NCBI GenBank assembly: GCA_934086395.1
Contig: CAKOIE010000003.1
Span: 1-64,000, forward strand
Direction: 5' to 3'
Length of the DNA stretch: 64,000 bases
Origin: an uncultured Bacilli bacterium
GTDB taxonomy: Bacteria; Bacillota_I; Bacilli_A; RF39; UBA660
Part shown: piece by piece, positions 18,000 through 26,826 of the stretch
How the letters are laid out: each line of letters starts with the position of its first letter
Position numbering within the stretch: the stretch's first letter is position 1
Made by a program: the position numbers and the translations under genes
The notes under the pieces: generated by a model
The model's input: the letters and a program-made list of their open reading frames with translations, nothing else
Told to the model about the DNA's origin: nothing
Databases searched by the model: none

Positions 18000-19187
18000 C
18001 TACTTACTTAAATATTCTATTAATTCATTATAATAATTCATTTTTAAACTTGTAACTGTACTAGTTATTTTACTAGGAATGCCTATTCCTAATTCATTTA
18101 CACTTACACTTGTTCCAGTAACACCTGTTCTAAATCCATATTTTTCCCAAGCAATTTTACTTATTTCTTCATCTTCAAATGCTTGTAATAACTTTTTACC
18201 ATTTTCACTAAAAATAGTTAAACAATGAGAATTCCAAATAGTTGGTTTAGGATATAAAACTACAATATCATCTTTTACCTGATTGAATCCCGTTGGATTA
18301 GAGTTAGCAAAATCAATAATACTCTTTTCATAATCAACTATCATAGGTTCACCACCCATACCAGTTTTTAAATATCTCTCAAATAAATCAGCTGGTGTAT
18401 TATTCATATAACCACTCTTTTGATAAAATACTTTTAATTTCTTTAAATTAGCTTCAATTGTAGCATCATTAATTTCTCCACCACTTAAAATGGATAATAA
18501 TAGTCCATAGTATGTAGCACCAGGAGATGATGACACAGGATCAGTAGATGCTATATTAATATTTCCATATAAATCTTTAAGTCCAATATCTTTCCATTTT
18601 TTACCATTTAATATATAATCAATTAATTTATTCATATCAGTTATATAATAAACTCCATCTTCATTAGTAACAATTTTCTCTTTTATTAAAGCATTAACAA
18701 CTTCCTTCCAACTATATATAACAATTGGCGTATTAAGAGTTAAACCACCATCTAATACATAATAACGATCAGCTTCGTTCTTAGATTTATCCGGAGATAA
18801 CTTATAATAATCATAAAATCTTTGATCAGATGTAAATAATGCATCATACTTACTAACATCCTCACTATTAATACTAATACTTTCACCATTTTTAATTTTA
18901 GTTATAACTTCACTATTACCTAAATTAACACTTTCTCTTATTAAAGGTTTACTAATTGTTTTTCCATTACTCCAATTATCATAAACAACTTTAATTTTAT
19001 ATTTCTTTAAAAGAATATTAGCAACTTCACTATCAGCAATAAAATCTTCTTTACCACCACCTGTTGCTACATATATAGTTGTAATGTTTGTGCTTCCACC
19101 ACCATTTTTATCACCTATAAACTTAATTCCTACTATTAACCCTATAAGTAATATAAAAATTCCAATTCCTATATATTTTTTATTCAT
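18000..19187 (-). CDS. Membrane-anchored solute-binding-like protein
   Basis: 395 aa. Uncleaved-looking N-terminal anchor (GIGIFILLIGLIVGIKFI), no lipobox Cys, then a type 2 periplasmic-binding fold with VYDNWSNGKT, NTPIVIYSW, STDPVSSSPGATYYGLLLS, and the C-terminal GIPSKITSTV. No ABC permease or ATPase is present nearby, so transport is unlikely; a ligand-sensing role within the TelA/VWA set is inferred. The start overlaps the end of the XpaC gene by 8 bp. It is a paralogue of the binding domain in the next VWA protein. Confidence 0.75.
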   Translation of the reverse strand: MNKKYIGIGIFILLIGLIVGIKFIGDKNGGGSTNITTIYVATGGGKEDFIADSEVANILLKKYKIKVVYDNWSNGKTISKPLIRESVNLGNSEVITKIKNGESISINSEDVSKYDALFTSDQRFYDYYKLSPDKSKNEADRYYVLDGGLTLNTPIVIYSWKEVVNALIKEKIVTNEDGVYYITDMNKLIDYILNGKKWKDIGLKDLYGNINIASTDPVSSSPGATYYGLLLSILSGGEINDATIEANLKKLKVFYQKSGYMNNTPADLFERYLKTGMGGEPMIVDYEKSIIDFANSNPTGFNQVKDDIVVLYPKPTIWNSHCLTIFSENGKKLLQAFEDEEISKIAWEKYGFRTGVTGTSVSVNELGIGIPSKITSTVTSLKMNYYNELIEYLSK

Positions 19188-19803
19188 TGTTATCCTCCTT
19201 AATTATTTCTTCATCATCAAAACCATCCGCTTTAAGCATTGTATTAAATACTTTCATATCTGCATCTATATTTATAATATCATTTTGATATAAACTATCT
19301 AATATTTTAGCAAAAGCATCATTAGCAGTTTTAAGCATTTCTTTAGTATTTTTAGTAAATTCCTTCATTTCTTTAGAAGATAAATCTTGATTTTCTATTT
19401 CATCATATCTTTTAATTATACTAAGTGTAACTGGTAAATAATAATCAAAAAAATTATTAATATTCCTAATCTTTTTATTATCTTTTTCAATTGTATTAAT
19501 TATCTTATTCGCACTATCACATATTTCACTTATATATTTAACTATATCACTATCATCTATCTTTTTACGCATATCATATATTGCTTTAGCATCACTTTTA
19601 GCAATATCTATTTTTTTATCTACATTTTCATAAACTATTTTTTCACCTTTATTATCAGAAGTAAGTAATAACTCACCAGCAGTAAATGCAGCTGCTCCAA
19701 TTAGTAAAGATGGAACAAATGGAACAGTAAGTGCTAAATAAGGAACTGCAAAGAAAGCACTACCAGCAATAGCCGAAATAACCTCTTTATTTTTAACACT
19801 CAT
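19180..19803 (-). CDS. xpaC: XpaC-like membrane protein
   Basis: 207 aa. Two close hydrophobic helices near the start (VISAIAGSAFFAVPYLALTV and FVPSLLIGAAAFTAGELL), then a helical domain with DAKAIYDMRKKIDD, INNFFDYYLPVTLSIIKRYDEI and MKTANDAF-like helices typical of the XpaC (halogen hydrolysis) family. XpaC genes are often neighbours of telA, as here. Function unsettled. Confidence 0.8.
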   Translation of the reverse strand: MSVKNKEVISAIAGSAFFAVPYLALTVPFVPSLLIGAAAFTAGELLLTSDNKGEKIVYENVDKKIDIAKSDAKAIYDMRKKIDDSDIVKYISEICDSANKIINTIEKDNKKIRNINNFFDYYLPVTLSIIKRYDEIENQDLSSKEMKEFTKNTKEMLKTANDAFAKILDSLYQNDIINIDADMKVFNTMLKADGFDDEEIIKEDNNE

Positions 19804-19804
19804 T

Positions 19805-21382
19805 TTAATTATAACTCCTTACTTCTTTAAAAGCTTCTAACAAATTTTCAGTTCCATCAAACACCTTTGCATTAGTTAGTTTAGCAATATTATTAAGTTG
19901 TTTTAGACTAGCCATACCAAACGTTATACTATAAACTGGCACCTCTTTATTTAACTTTTTGTAATATTTAGATAGTGTATTAAAGCTTCCCTCATTAGCG
20001 TATCCATCAGTCATAGCAATTATCGTAGTTGTATAATCATCACTTTCATTTTTTAATACTTCTAACCCTTTTTCAATTGCATCATATAAAGCCGTAGATC
20101 CTCCAACTTTATAATTATTAATATTTTCAATTAAAGCACTTGTATTACTTCCTAATGAACTCCAAACATTCGTAACACTACTACTAAAAGTTATAACAGT
20201 AATTTTATCATTTTTCGAAAATTGTAACCTATCCTTAGAAGATTCTTCACTATCTAAAATATAATTCATCGCATTTCTTAACTCTTCTATCCCCTCACCA
20301 GCCATACTACCTGAATAGTCTAAACAAAAAACTGTATGAGTAGGTTTTCTTAAACTTTCTATATATACATTTATAGCTTTTGTAATAACTTTTTTAGATG
20401 GAAAATTAGTTACATTTAAATATTTACTAGTATCAATTCCCCAATCAGGATTAAATACTTCAGCATCAACATCATTATTTATTCCACCATACCAAGTTCG
20501 ATACCCATTATCTTGTAATAATTCTTGTCCTTTTTCACTTAATAAAAATCTTTGAAATCCTAAAAAATCTTTTTCTTTACTTTTATCAGTACTTATATAA
20601 GCAAGAGTCATATCATTTATTGATACCCCATCTTTAGGATAAAATAAATATAATTCTTCTTTATTATCTTTTTTTAACTGTTTATTTATATCTATTAAAG
20701 ATGCTTCATCAGTTATTATTGCTTCATAATCATCATTATTTAAAAACATCTCTTTTAGATAATCTTCATCACCACTAACTCTCAAAGTACCTGAAAATAA
20801 ATTTTTAAGTTCAGTAACTAACTTAGTATTATCTAAATCTTTTTCTAATAAAACTTCCGGGTTACCTGCAAGTGAATTAAGAAATCCAATATATGCAGTA
20901 GCTCCTGTATTAGTACTTGTTACTGATGGCATAACATATTTAATTTTCTTATTTTTAACAAGTTCAACAATATCATTATTAGTAATTTCCTTATCAATTA
21001 GGCCCAACTTCTTTGCCTTACTCTTTTTAATTCCAAGAACTATAGGACTAATAGCAATTGATTTAGAATTACTTGTTAAATACTGATTATCTAGCATATA
21101 TAACCACATTGAATTAGATATCCATACTCCATCATACTTATCAGCATTATTATTAAGTTCATCTACTATATCAATATCCCCCATATATGTAAAATTAATA
21201 TCATATCCTTTTTTATATATTTTACTTTCTAAATGTTTATTACTAGCTGATGCTAAAATATTTAATCTTTTACTATCAACTACTTCTATCATCTTATTAC
21301 TAAGTGAATTTCCCATTATTATTACAAACAAGAAAGTAGCAAATAAGATTACAAAAAAACTTTTATTTTTATTACTCATCAC
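19805..21382 (-). CDS. Solute-binding domain fused to a VWA domain
   Basis: 525 aa. N-terminal anchor (SFFVILFATFLFVIIMG), type 2 binding fold (residues about 40-310; STNTGATAYIGFLNSL), then a von Willebrand A domain with an intact metal site: DYSGSMAGEG (DxSxS), GGSTALYDAIEKG (the Thr site) and IAMTDGYANEG (the Asp site). First gene of a five-gene operon. VWA domains with a full metal site usually mediate regulated protein contacts. The fusion suggests an extracellular sensor that passes a ligand state to partners at the membrane. Confidence 0.85.
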   Translation of the reverse strand: MMSNKNKSFFVILFATFLFVIIMGNSLSNKMIEVVDSKRLNILASASNKHLESKIYKKGYDINFTYMGDIDIVDELNNNADKYDGVWISNSMWLYMLDNQYLTSNSKSIAISPIVLGIKKSKAKKLGLIDKEITNNDIVELVKNKKIKYVMPSVTSTNTGATAYIGFLNSLAGNPEVLLEKDLDNTKLVTELKNLFSGTLRVSGDEDYLKEMFLNNDDYEAIITDEASLIDINKQLKKDNKEELYLFYPKDGVSINDMTLAYISTDKSKEKDFLGFQRFLLSEKGQELLQDNGYRTWYGGINNDVDAEVFNPDWGIDTSKYLNVTNFPSKKVITKAINVYIESLRKPTHTVFCLDYSGSMAGEGIEELRNAMNYILDSEESSKDRLQFSKNDKITVITFSSSVTNVWSSLGSNTSALIENINNYKVGGSTALYDAIEKGLEVLKNESDDYTTTIIAMTDGYANEGSFNTLSKYYKKLNKEVPVYSITFGMASLKQLNNIAKLTNAKVFDGTENLLEAFKEVRSYN

Positions 21383-21518
21383 ATATCCATCCTCTAATCA
21401 AAAGTATATCATTATAAGATTTAAAACTCAATTAAAATCACGCCTACACTTACACCTAAATCCCACAATTCCTACATTTATTAATTAAAATCTTATTTTT
21501 ATCGAACTATTTTCCCAC

Positions 21519-21540
21519 AAAAAAAGCCTTTAATAGGCTC
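21519..21540 (-). terminator. Terminator of the tRNA-Leu gene
   Basis: On the minus strand GAGCC, 7-base loop, GGCTT followed by a run of T, 16 bp after the tRNA 3-prime end. Confidence 0.65.
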
Positions 21541-21555
21541 ATAAACTTTATAAAA

Positions 21556-21644
21556 TGGTGCTCGCACTCGGACTTGAACCGAGACTTCTTCATCAGAAAA
21601 TAGATTTTGAGTCTATCGCGTCTACCAATTTCGCCATGCGAGCA
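21556..21644 (-). tRNA. tRNA-Leu (anticodon CAA)
   Basis: 89 nt on the minus strand with encoded CCA. The acceptor arm TGCTCGC pairs fully with GCGAGCA, the T arm carries GGTTCAAGTCC, the anticodon loop is CTCAAAA (anticodon CAA, codon UUG) on an ATAGA/TCTAT stem, and there is the long variable arm of a class II tRNA. Confidence 0.95.
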
Positions 21645-21693
21645 AGAACAAATTAATTATAACACATAATATCTAAAAAATGTTAAAATTAAT

Positions 21694-22257
21694 TTATTTT
21701 TCTTCTTCTTCATTATATTTAGTTAAATACAAATCTAATTCTTCATCATTTTCACTATTGTTAAATTTAGGTAAATCATTAATAGTAGCAAGTCCAAAAT
21801 AATCTAAAAAGTTATTAGTAACTTCATATAAATTAGGTTTACCAGGTAATGTACTTTTCCCACTTACTTTAATTAACTCTTTAGCAAGTAATTTTCTAAT
21901 TACAAATACAGTAGAAACACCTCTAAGTTCATCAATCTCTACTCTAGTAATTGGACCATTATAAGCAATTATTGCAAGAGTTTCCAAAGCAGCAGGAGAT
22001 AAAGTATTACTTTCAGGTTTTTTAACTAATTTTTCATAAATTTCTTTATGCTCTGGTTTAGTAGTTAACTTAAAAGCATCTCCTAAATAACTTATTCTTA
22101 TTCCTCTATCTTCTTCTTCGTAATTCTTTTTTAATATAGAAAGTAAATTCTTAACCTCTGTTTCACTTTTAGACATAATATCGCATAAATTATCTAAAGT
22201 AATTCCCTCATCACCAACCACAAACAATATTCCTTCTAAAATCCCAACATCTCTCAT
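21694..22257 (-). CDS. scpB: Segregation and condensation protein B
   Basis: 187 aa from the ATG at 22257, chosen because AAGGA lies eight bases upstream; a longer frame starts at 22266. Winged-helix ScpB with the signature LSPAALETLAIIAYNGPITRVEIDEL (middle) and VFVIRKLLAKELIKVSG. Acts with ScpA and SMC as the kleisin-binding subunit in chromosome compaction. The ribosome site lies inside the end of scpA, so the two are coupled. Confidence 0.95.
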   Translation of the reverse strand: MRDVGILEGILFVVGDEGITLDNLCDIMSKSETEVKNLLSILKKNYEEEDRGIRISYLGDAFKLTTKPEHKEIYEKLVKKPESNTLSPAALETLAIIAYNGPITRVEIDELRGVSTVFVIRKLLAKELIKVSGKSTLPGKPNLYEVTNNFLDYFGLATINDLPKFNNSENDEELDLYLTKYNEEEEK

Positions 22258-22259
22258 AA

Positions 22260-22967
22260 CTAACATCCTTCTAAATAAATATCCCCAAAGTTTTTATCTT
22301 GAGTTATAACTATTTCCCTTTTCTTAGATAAATCAAGTATACTTAAAAAAGTAACAATAACATATGGTTTAGAAAAATCATCAAATAAATCTAAAAAATT
22401 AACTTTACCTCTTTCTTTAATAATATTTCTAATCATTATACTTCTACTTTCTAAGCTTATTTCTTTCTTCGTCACTGTAGTAGTCTTAGGTTCTTGTAAT
22501 TTTTGTCTCTTTAAAAATTCTTCAAAAGCATTCAATAAATCATCTAAAGAAATATTTGTATTTAATTTAGTTTCATTTCTAAATTCATTTAAATTACTAG
22601 GTAACTTAGTATAAACATAACTTCTCTTTTCTTCAAGAACTCTAAAATCCCCAGCCATATCTTTAATTTTTTGATACTCTAATAATCTTTCTCTTAATTC
22701 ATCTTCACTATTAATTTCATATTCATCATCATTATCTTCATTATCCCTATGTAATAACAATTTACTTTTTAAATGAATAAGTTCAGAAGCCATAACTAAA
22801 TATTCACTACAAGCATCTATTGTTAAATTTTTATTATTATTTATATAATCTATATATTCTTTAGTAATTAATTCTATATCTATATCATAAATATCCATCT
22901 TGTTAGACCTAATTAAATGCAGTAGCAAATCTAATGGTCCATTAAAATTATTAATTTCTACATTCAT
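22260..22967 (-). CDS. scpA: Segregation and condensation protein A (kleisin)
   Basis: 235 aa. N-terminal FNGPLDLLLHLIRSNKMDIYDI, the ScpA hallmark, then YLVMASELIHLKSKLLL and a C-terminal winged helix (VTFLSILDLSKKREIVITQ). Bridges SMC heads with ScpB. Its ATG overlaps the stop of the upstream membrane protein gene as ATGA, evidence that TGA is a stop here. Confidence 0.95.
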   Translation of the reverse strand: MNVEINNFNGPLDLLLHLIRSNKMDIYDIDIELITKEYIDYINNNKNLTIDACSEYLVMASELIHLKSKLLLHRDNEDNDDEYEINSEDELRERLLEYQKIKDMAGDFRVLEEKRSYVYTKLPSNLNEFRNETKLNTNISLDDLLNAFEEFLKRQKLQEPKTTTVTKKEISLESRSIMIRNIIKERGKVNFLDLFDDFSKPYVIVTFLSILDLSKKREIVITQDKNFGDIYLEGC

Positions 22968-23587
22968 TTACAATCAAAACCTTTTTTTATTAACTCAGAA
23001 CTTATTATATCATACTTAGTATTTAATAGATAATAATTTATATCTATATCCCTAAAATTAGCATCATTATCTATAATAGCAGTATATTTAAAATTATTAT
23101 CACTTGTAACTATAGTGCTTTTTCCACCTAAAGAATTAACATTATTACTTTTAATTTTATAGTTTAACAATATATCATTATATATAGATTCATTTTCATT
23201 AGAATATGTATAATTATTTTCTATTTTCATTAAATTATTCTCATTATCAAAAGTATAAATATATTCATAATTGCGATATACACATGTTAAAATATTACTG
23301 TTATTATTTACAGTTGTAGTACTTGTTGTTGTAGACGTTGATGAAGATACAATTGTTGTCGTAGTAGATGTTGTAACTACAGGACTAGTCGTATTATTAT
23401 TATTTTTATTATTTTTATTTAATAAATCATCTAAAGTAAAATCATCTCCAATAAGTGCTTTAATATATGGAAACGCTAAGCAAGTACCAATTAAAAATAC
23501 AAATACAAAAATAACAAATACTGGTTTACTTGATTTTTCTTTTTTTAAAGTACCTAACACTATAGCATCTTTATTATCATTGTTCAT
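22964..23587 (-). CDS. Membrane-anchored exported protein with Ser/Thr linker
   Basis: 207 aa. Short cytoplasmic start, one helix (PVFVIFVFVFLIGTCLAFPYI, about 22-42), an Asn stretch, a Thr/Ser-rich low-complexity linker (about 68-93), and a small outside domain with two Cys (ILTCVYRNYEY and the C-terminal GFDCK). Upstream of scpA with a 4-bp overlap. Not recognised. Confidence 0.7.
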   Translation of the reverse strand: MNNDNKDAIVLGTLKKEKSSKPVFVIFVFVFLIGTCLAFPYIKALIGDDFTLDDLLNKNNKNNNNTTSPVVTTSTTTTIVSSSTSTTTSTTTVNNNSNILTCVYRNYEYIYTFDNENNLMKIENNYTYSNENESIYNDILLNYKIKSNNVNSLGGKSTIVTSDNNFKYTAIIDNDANFRDIDINYYLLNTKYDIISSELIKKGFDCK

Positions 23588-23646
23588 ATTAACTAGCCTC
23601 CAACTATAACAAGTATAGCAAAATTTTTAATAAAAGAAAACAAAAA

Positions 23647-23669
23647 AGGACAAGAAATTATCTCATCCT
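23647..23669 (-). terminator. Terminator after ftsK
   Basis: Minus-strand stem AGGATGAGA with TCTTGTCCT (two G-U pairs), then TTTTTT, 68 bp past the ftsK stop. Confidence 0.55.
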
Positions 23670-23736
23670 AATCTATTTAAACACTATAAAATAGTGGTCA
23701 ATATATCTTATTCTAATATTCTAAAAAATTACCAAT

Positions 23737-25971
23737 TTATTCATCTTTTTGTAATTTTACAATAACTTCTCGTGGTTTAGAGCCATTTTGAGGTCCAATT
23801 ATACCTCTTTCTTCAAGTAAATCTACAATTCTAGCGGCTCTTGAAAAACCAACTCTAAATCTTCTTTGAATTAAAGAAGCACTTATTTTACCTGTTGTAA
23901 TTGCAAAATCAACTACATCGTTATATAAAGGATCATCATATTCTTCAGTACCACTATTTGCACCAGCCATGTGATTATCAGGTATTTCAGTTAAACTATT
24001 ATCATAACTTGCTACTTGTTCTTTAGATACGTAATCAATTAATCTTTGAGTTTCTTCATCAGATATAAAGTTACCTTGAATTCTAATTGGTGTATTTTCA
24101 CCCATTGGTAAATATAACATATCACCTTTACCAAGTAATTTTTCTGCTCCGCTTCGATCAAGTATAGTTCTTGAATCTATTTGAGAAGCAACCGCAAATG
24201 AAATACGTGATGGTATATTTGCTTTAACTACACCTGTAATTACATCAGTTGAAGGTCTTTGAGTTGCAACAATTAAGTGAATTCCAGCGGCTCTTGCCAT
24301 TTGAGTTATACGCATAATTGAATCTTCTACCTCTTTAGCCGCAACAAGCATTAAATCAGCAAGTTCATCTATTATAACTAAAATATAAGGCATCTTAGGG
24401 ACATCAGTATTATTCTTTTTATTACTCTTTTCAATCATTTCGTTATATCCAGAAATATTTTTAACATTATTATCAGCAAATTTTTGATATCTATTTTCCA
24501 TTTCAGCAACTATTTTTTGAAGTACTACATTTGCTTTCTTAGGATCAGTAACAACTGGACATAATAAATGCGGTATTCCATTATAATTAGATAACTCGAC
24601 CTTTTTAGGATCAACTAAAACTAACTTTATATCATTCGGATTCATTCTCATTAAAATTGATGCAATAAAACTATTTATACAAACTGATTTACCTGAACCA
24701 GTAGAACCGGCAACAAGTAAGTGTGGCATTTTTGATAAATCAGCACAGCATGTTCTACCCATTAAATCCTTACCAAGAGCAACTAATATCTTAGCATCAT
24801 TCATTGATTTTGGAACTGTGCTAAGAACCTCTCTAATTGGAACACTAGCAACATTTCTATTAGGTATTTCAACTCCAACAGTACTTTTTCCCGGAATAGG
24901 TGCTTCAATTCTAACGTCCTTAGCAGCAAGTGCTAGCGCTATTTCTTTACTAATACTTGTAATTCTATTAACTTTAGTGCCAGCTTTAATCTCAACCTCA
25001 AACTGAGTTACAGCAGGACCCTCATGTATTTCAACTACTTTACCAGTAATTTGAAAATCTCTTAAAACCTTCTCAAGTGCAAGTCTATTTTGATTTAAGA
25101 AATCACTATTATTAACCTTTTTAGTTTTAGCCGAAGGATTTAATATATCAAGTGGAGGTAAATGATATTCTCCATTTGAACTATTTTGAATAGTTATAGG
25201 AGCACTACTAGTTGTTTTTTCTTCTTTATTATTATCATAATTTTCATTATGAAATCTACTCATTTCTTCACTAGAAGTAATCATAACTTTGTTGTTTACA
25301 GGACTTACTTGTTCTTCCTCCTCATCATCGTCATCATCTTCTTCATCAGATTCACTTAATTTTAAAGCCTTACTAGATTTAACTCCATCTCCAAGTCCTT
25401 TAAAGACTTTAATAATTTTAACTACAATATCAGCAAGTGATACATTAAGAGCCATTACTACTCCAAACAAGGCAAAGACAGCTAAAATAATATAAGTACC
25501 AGTCAAATCAAATAAATTAACAAATCCCCATGAGAAAAATGCTCCAATTATTCCTCCACCAGTCTGACTTAAATTTATAAAATTTTCACTATTTATTGTA
25601 TTCATAAAATTATCTATGGTATTTTGAAATATATCATTATTTTTAAGTACTGCACTATCAGCAATATAGTTAATATGACTAAGAGCAAGTAACGCAATTA
25701 ACAAAAGATATAACCCAATTAATCTCGAATTAAAAAACTTAGGTAAATCTCCCTTAATTATCATATACATTCCTAAAATAATTAATAATAAAACAAAAAT
25801 AGCCCACCAAGTCCCCATTAAAAATATACAAAAAGATTTAATAAGATGTCCTACTGGACCAAACGCTCCTATTCCAATTATTCCAACAAGTACAAGTAAT
25901 AAACCAATTAGTTCTGAAGAAAATTTAGTTTTACTAGCACTTTCACCTTTTCTTTTTTTCTTTTTAGCCAT
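23737..25971 (-). CDS. ftsK: DNA translocase FtsK/SpoIIIE
   Basis: 744 aa. Four N-terminal membrane helices (residues 20-175), an acidic linker (DEEDDDDDEEEE near 205-216), the alpha/beta motor with IRIEAPIPGKSTVGVEIPN, Walker A VAGSTGSGKSVCINS, Walker B ILVIIDELADLM and the conserved ATQRPSTDVITG, and the DNA-reading gamma domain at the end (SASLIQRRFRVGFSRAARI). Pumps DNA through the closing septum. Ribosome site lies within 15 bp of the start. Confidence 0.96.
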   Translation of the reverse strand: MAKKKKRKGESASKTKFSSELIGLLLVLVGIIGIGAFGPVGHLIKSFCIFLMGTWWAIFVLLLIILGMYMIIKGDLPKFFNSRLIGLYLLLIALLALSHINYIADSAVLKNNDIFQNTIDNFMNTINSENFINLSQTGGGIIGAFFSWGFVNLFDLTGTYIILAVFALFGVVMALNVSLADIVVKIIKVFKGLGDGVKSSKALKLSESDEEDDDDDEEEEQVSPVNNKVMITSSEEMSRFHNENYDNNKEEKTTSSAPITIQNSSNGEYHLPPLDILNPSAKTKKVNNSDFLNQNRLALEKVLRDFQITGKVVEIHEGPAVTQFEVEIKAGTKVNRITSISKEIALALAAKDVRIEAPIPGKSTVGVEIPNRNVASVPIREVLSTVPKSMNDAKILVALGKDLMGRTCCADLSKMPHLLVAGSTGSGKSVCINSFIASILMRMNPNDIKLVLVDPKKVELSNYNGIPHLLCPVVTDPKKANVVLQKIVAEMENRYQKFADNNVKNISGYNEMIEKSNKKNNTDVPKMPYILVIIDELADLMLVAAKEVEDSIMRITQMARAAGIHLIVATQRPSTDVITGVVKANIPSRISFAVASQIDSRTILDRSGAEKLLGKGDMLYLPMGENTPIRIQGNFISDEETQRLIDYVSKEQVASYDNSLTEIPDNHMAGANSGTEEYDDPLYNDVVDFAITTGKISASLIQRRFRVGFSRAARIVDLLEERGIIGPQNGSKPREVIVKLQKDE

Positions 25972-26085
25972 ATACTATCAACTCCATTATAATTATAAAC
26001 CATATATAAATTTAATGCAAAAAGAAACTGTAAAGTTACATTAATAATAGTTACTTAATTTATATTAATATTTTCACTTGTTCGC

Positions 26086-26114
26086 TTGTTTATATATTAA
26101 ACTAATTGTATAAT
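26086..26114 (+). promoter_or_regulatory. Sense promoter of type I module 1
   Basis: -35 TTGTTT (26086-26091), 17-bp spacer, -10 TATAAT (26109-26114). The transcript would begin near 26121 with AAGGAACA. Confidence 0.75.
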
Positions 26115-26192
26115 ACCAACTAAGGAACAATTAGTTGCTGGGTGTCTATCCTCACTTTTTTATAATATCAAAAAGATGAGGAGGTGCTACAT

Positions 26193-26285
26193 ATGAGTAA
26201 AAGAAAATTTATTATTAAATTTCTAAGATACGTATGTTTCATTATTTTATGTATATCTGTTTTAGTATACATAGTAAAAAAATAG
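26193..26285 (+). CDS. Hydrophobic 30-aa peptide, putative type I toxin 1
   Basis: 30 aa: MSKRKFIIKFLRYVCFIILC, then a hydrophobic rest ending VKK. Basic ends flank a single membrane helix, as in Fst, Ldr and TxpA toxins. A strong GAGGAGG site stands upstream. The mRNA leader (about 26121-26192) is long, and its 5-prime box AAGGAACA..TTAGTT..GTGTCTATCCT is repeated on the antisense RNA. The stop lies in the 5-prime arm of the shared terminator. The family looks new to me: no sequence match to Fst is claimed, only the same architecture. Confidence 0.7.
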   Translation: MSKRKFIIKFLRYVCFIILCISVLVYIVKK

Positions 26286-26399
26286 ACACTTAATTACCAA
26301 GAAAGATAATTAAATGTCTTTACCAAATTAAATTTAGGATAGACATTCAGCATTGCAAAACTAAATGTTCCTTTTTTATTTTATGTAAGTCTTCCTTAC
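26284..26399 (-). ncRNA. Putative antisense antitoxin RNA of module 1
   Basis: Promoter on the minus strand: TTGATA (26429-26434), exactly 17 bp, TATTAT (26406-26411). The RNA would start near 26399, form a TGTAAG/CTTACA hairpin, carry AAGGAACA and TGTCTATCCT boxes matching the toxin mRNA leader, and end at the bidirectional hairpin AGACACTTAATTA/TAATTAAATGTCT (26284-26319). Convergent RNAs sharing a terminator and direct repeats are the design of the pAD1 par locus. Confidence 0.65.
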
Positions 26400-26465
26400 A
26401 CATTCATAATAGCATATTTTATTTTATTTATCAAATTAGTTTTTTATATATTTTCACTTGTTTGC

Positions 26466-26494
26466 TTGTTTATATATTAAACTAATTGTATAAT
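26466..26494 (+). promoter_or_regulatory. Sense promoter of type I module 2
   Basis: TTGTTT (26466-26471), 17 bp, TATAAT (26489-26494), as in module 1. Confidence 0.75.
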
Positions 26495-26572
26495 ACCAAC
26501 TAAGGAACAATTAGTTGCTGGGTGTCTATCCTCACTTTTTTATAATATCAAAAAGATGAGGAGGTGCTACAT

Positions 26573-26665
26573 ATGAGTAAAAGAATATTTATTATTAAAT
26601 TTCTAAGATACGTATGTTTCATTATTCTATGTATATCAATTTTGGTATACATGGTAAAAAAATAG
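26573..26665 (+). CDS. Hydrophobic 30-aa peptide, putative type I toxin 2
   Basis: 30 aa, differing from toxin 1 at only three residues (K5I, V23I, I27M), all conservative or near the basic end. Several silent changes are also seen between the copies, so the reading frame appears to be under purifying selection. Same GAGGAGG site and leader. Confidence 0.7.
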   Translation: MSKRIFIIKFLRYVCFIILCISILVYMVKK

Positions 26666-26776
26666 ACACTTAATTATCAAGAAAGATAATTAAATGTCGA
26701 CACTTTATTTTAAAGGATAGACATTCAGCGTAGCAAACTAAATGTTCCTTTTTTATTTTATGTAAGTTTCCCTTAC
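26664..26776 (-). ncRNA. Putative antisense antitoxin RNA of module 2
   Basis: Minus-strand promoter TTGATA (26806-26811), 17 bp, TATTAT (26783-26788). RNA from about 26776 to the hairpin at 26664-26698. Contains the same AAGGAACA and TGTCTATCC boxes as the sense leader. Confidence 0.65.
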
Positions 26777-26826
26777 ATATTCATAATAGCATGTTTTATT
26801 TTATTTATCAAATTAATCAAAAATTT

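Larger units (their letters stand above)
26071..26440. repeat. First copy of a ~370-bp duplicated toxin-antitoxin module
   Basis: Matches 26451-26820 at an offset of 377-380 bp across promoters, ORF, terminator and antisense region. The ~390 bp around both copies hold no other gene. Confidence 0.85.
26451..26820. repeat. Second copy of the toxin-antitoxin module
   Basis: Tandem copy of 26071-26440. Differences are scattered and leave both promoters, the ORF and the terminator intact. Confidence 0.85.

Noticed and set aside
23271..23609. Plus-strand ORF of 112 aa rich in Val and Leu
   Set aside because: Mirror of the Thr/Ser and Asn low-complexity linker of the gene at 22964-23587.
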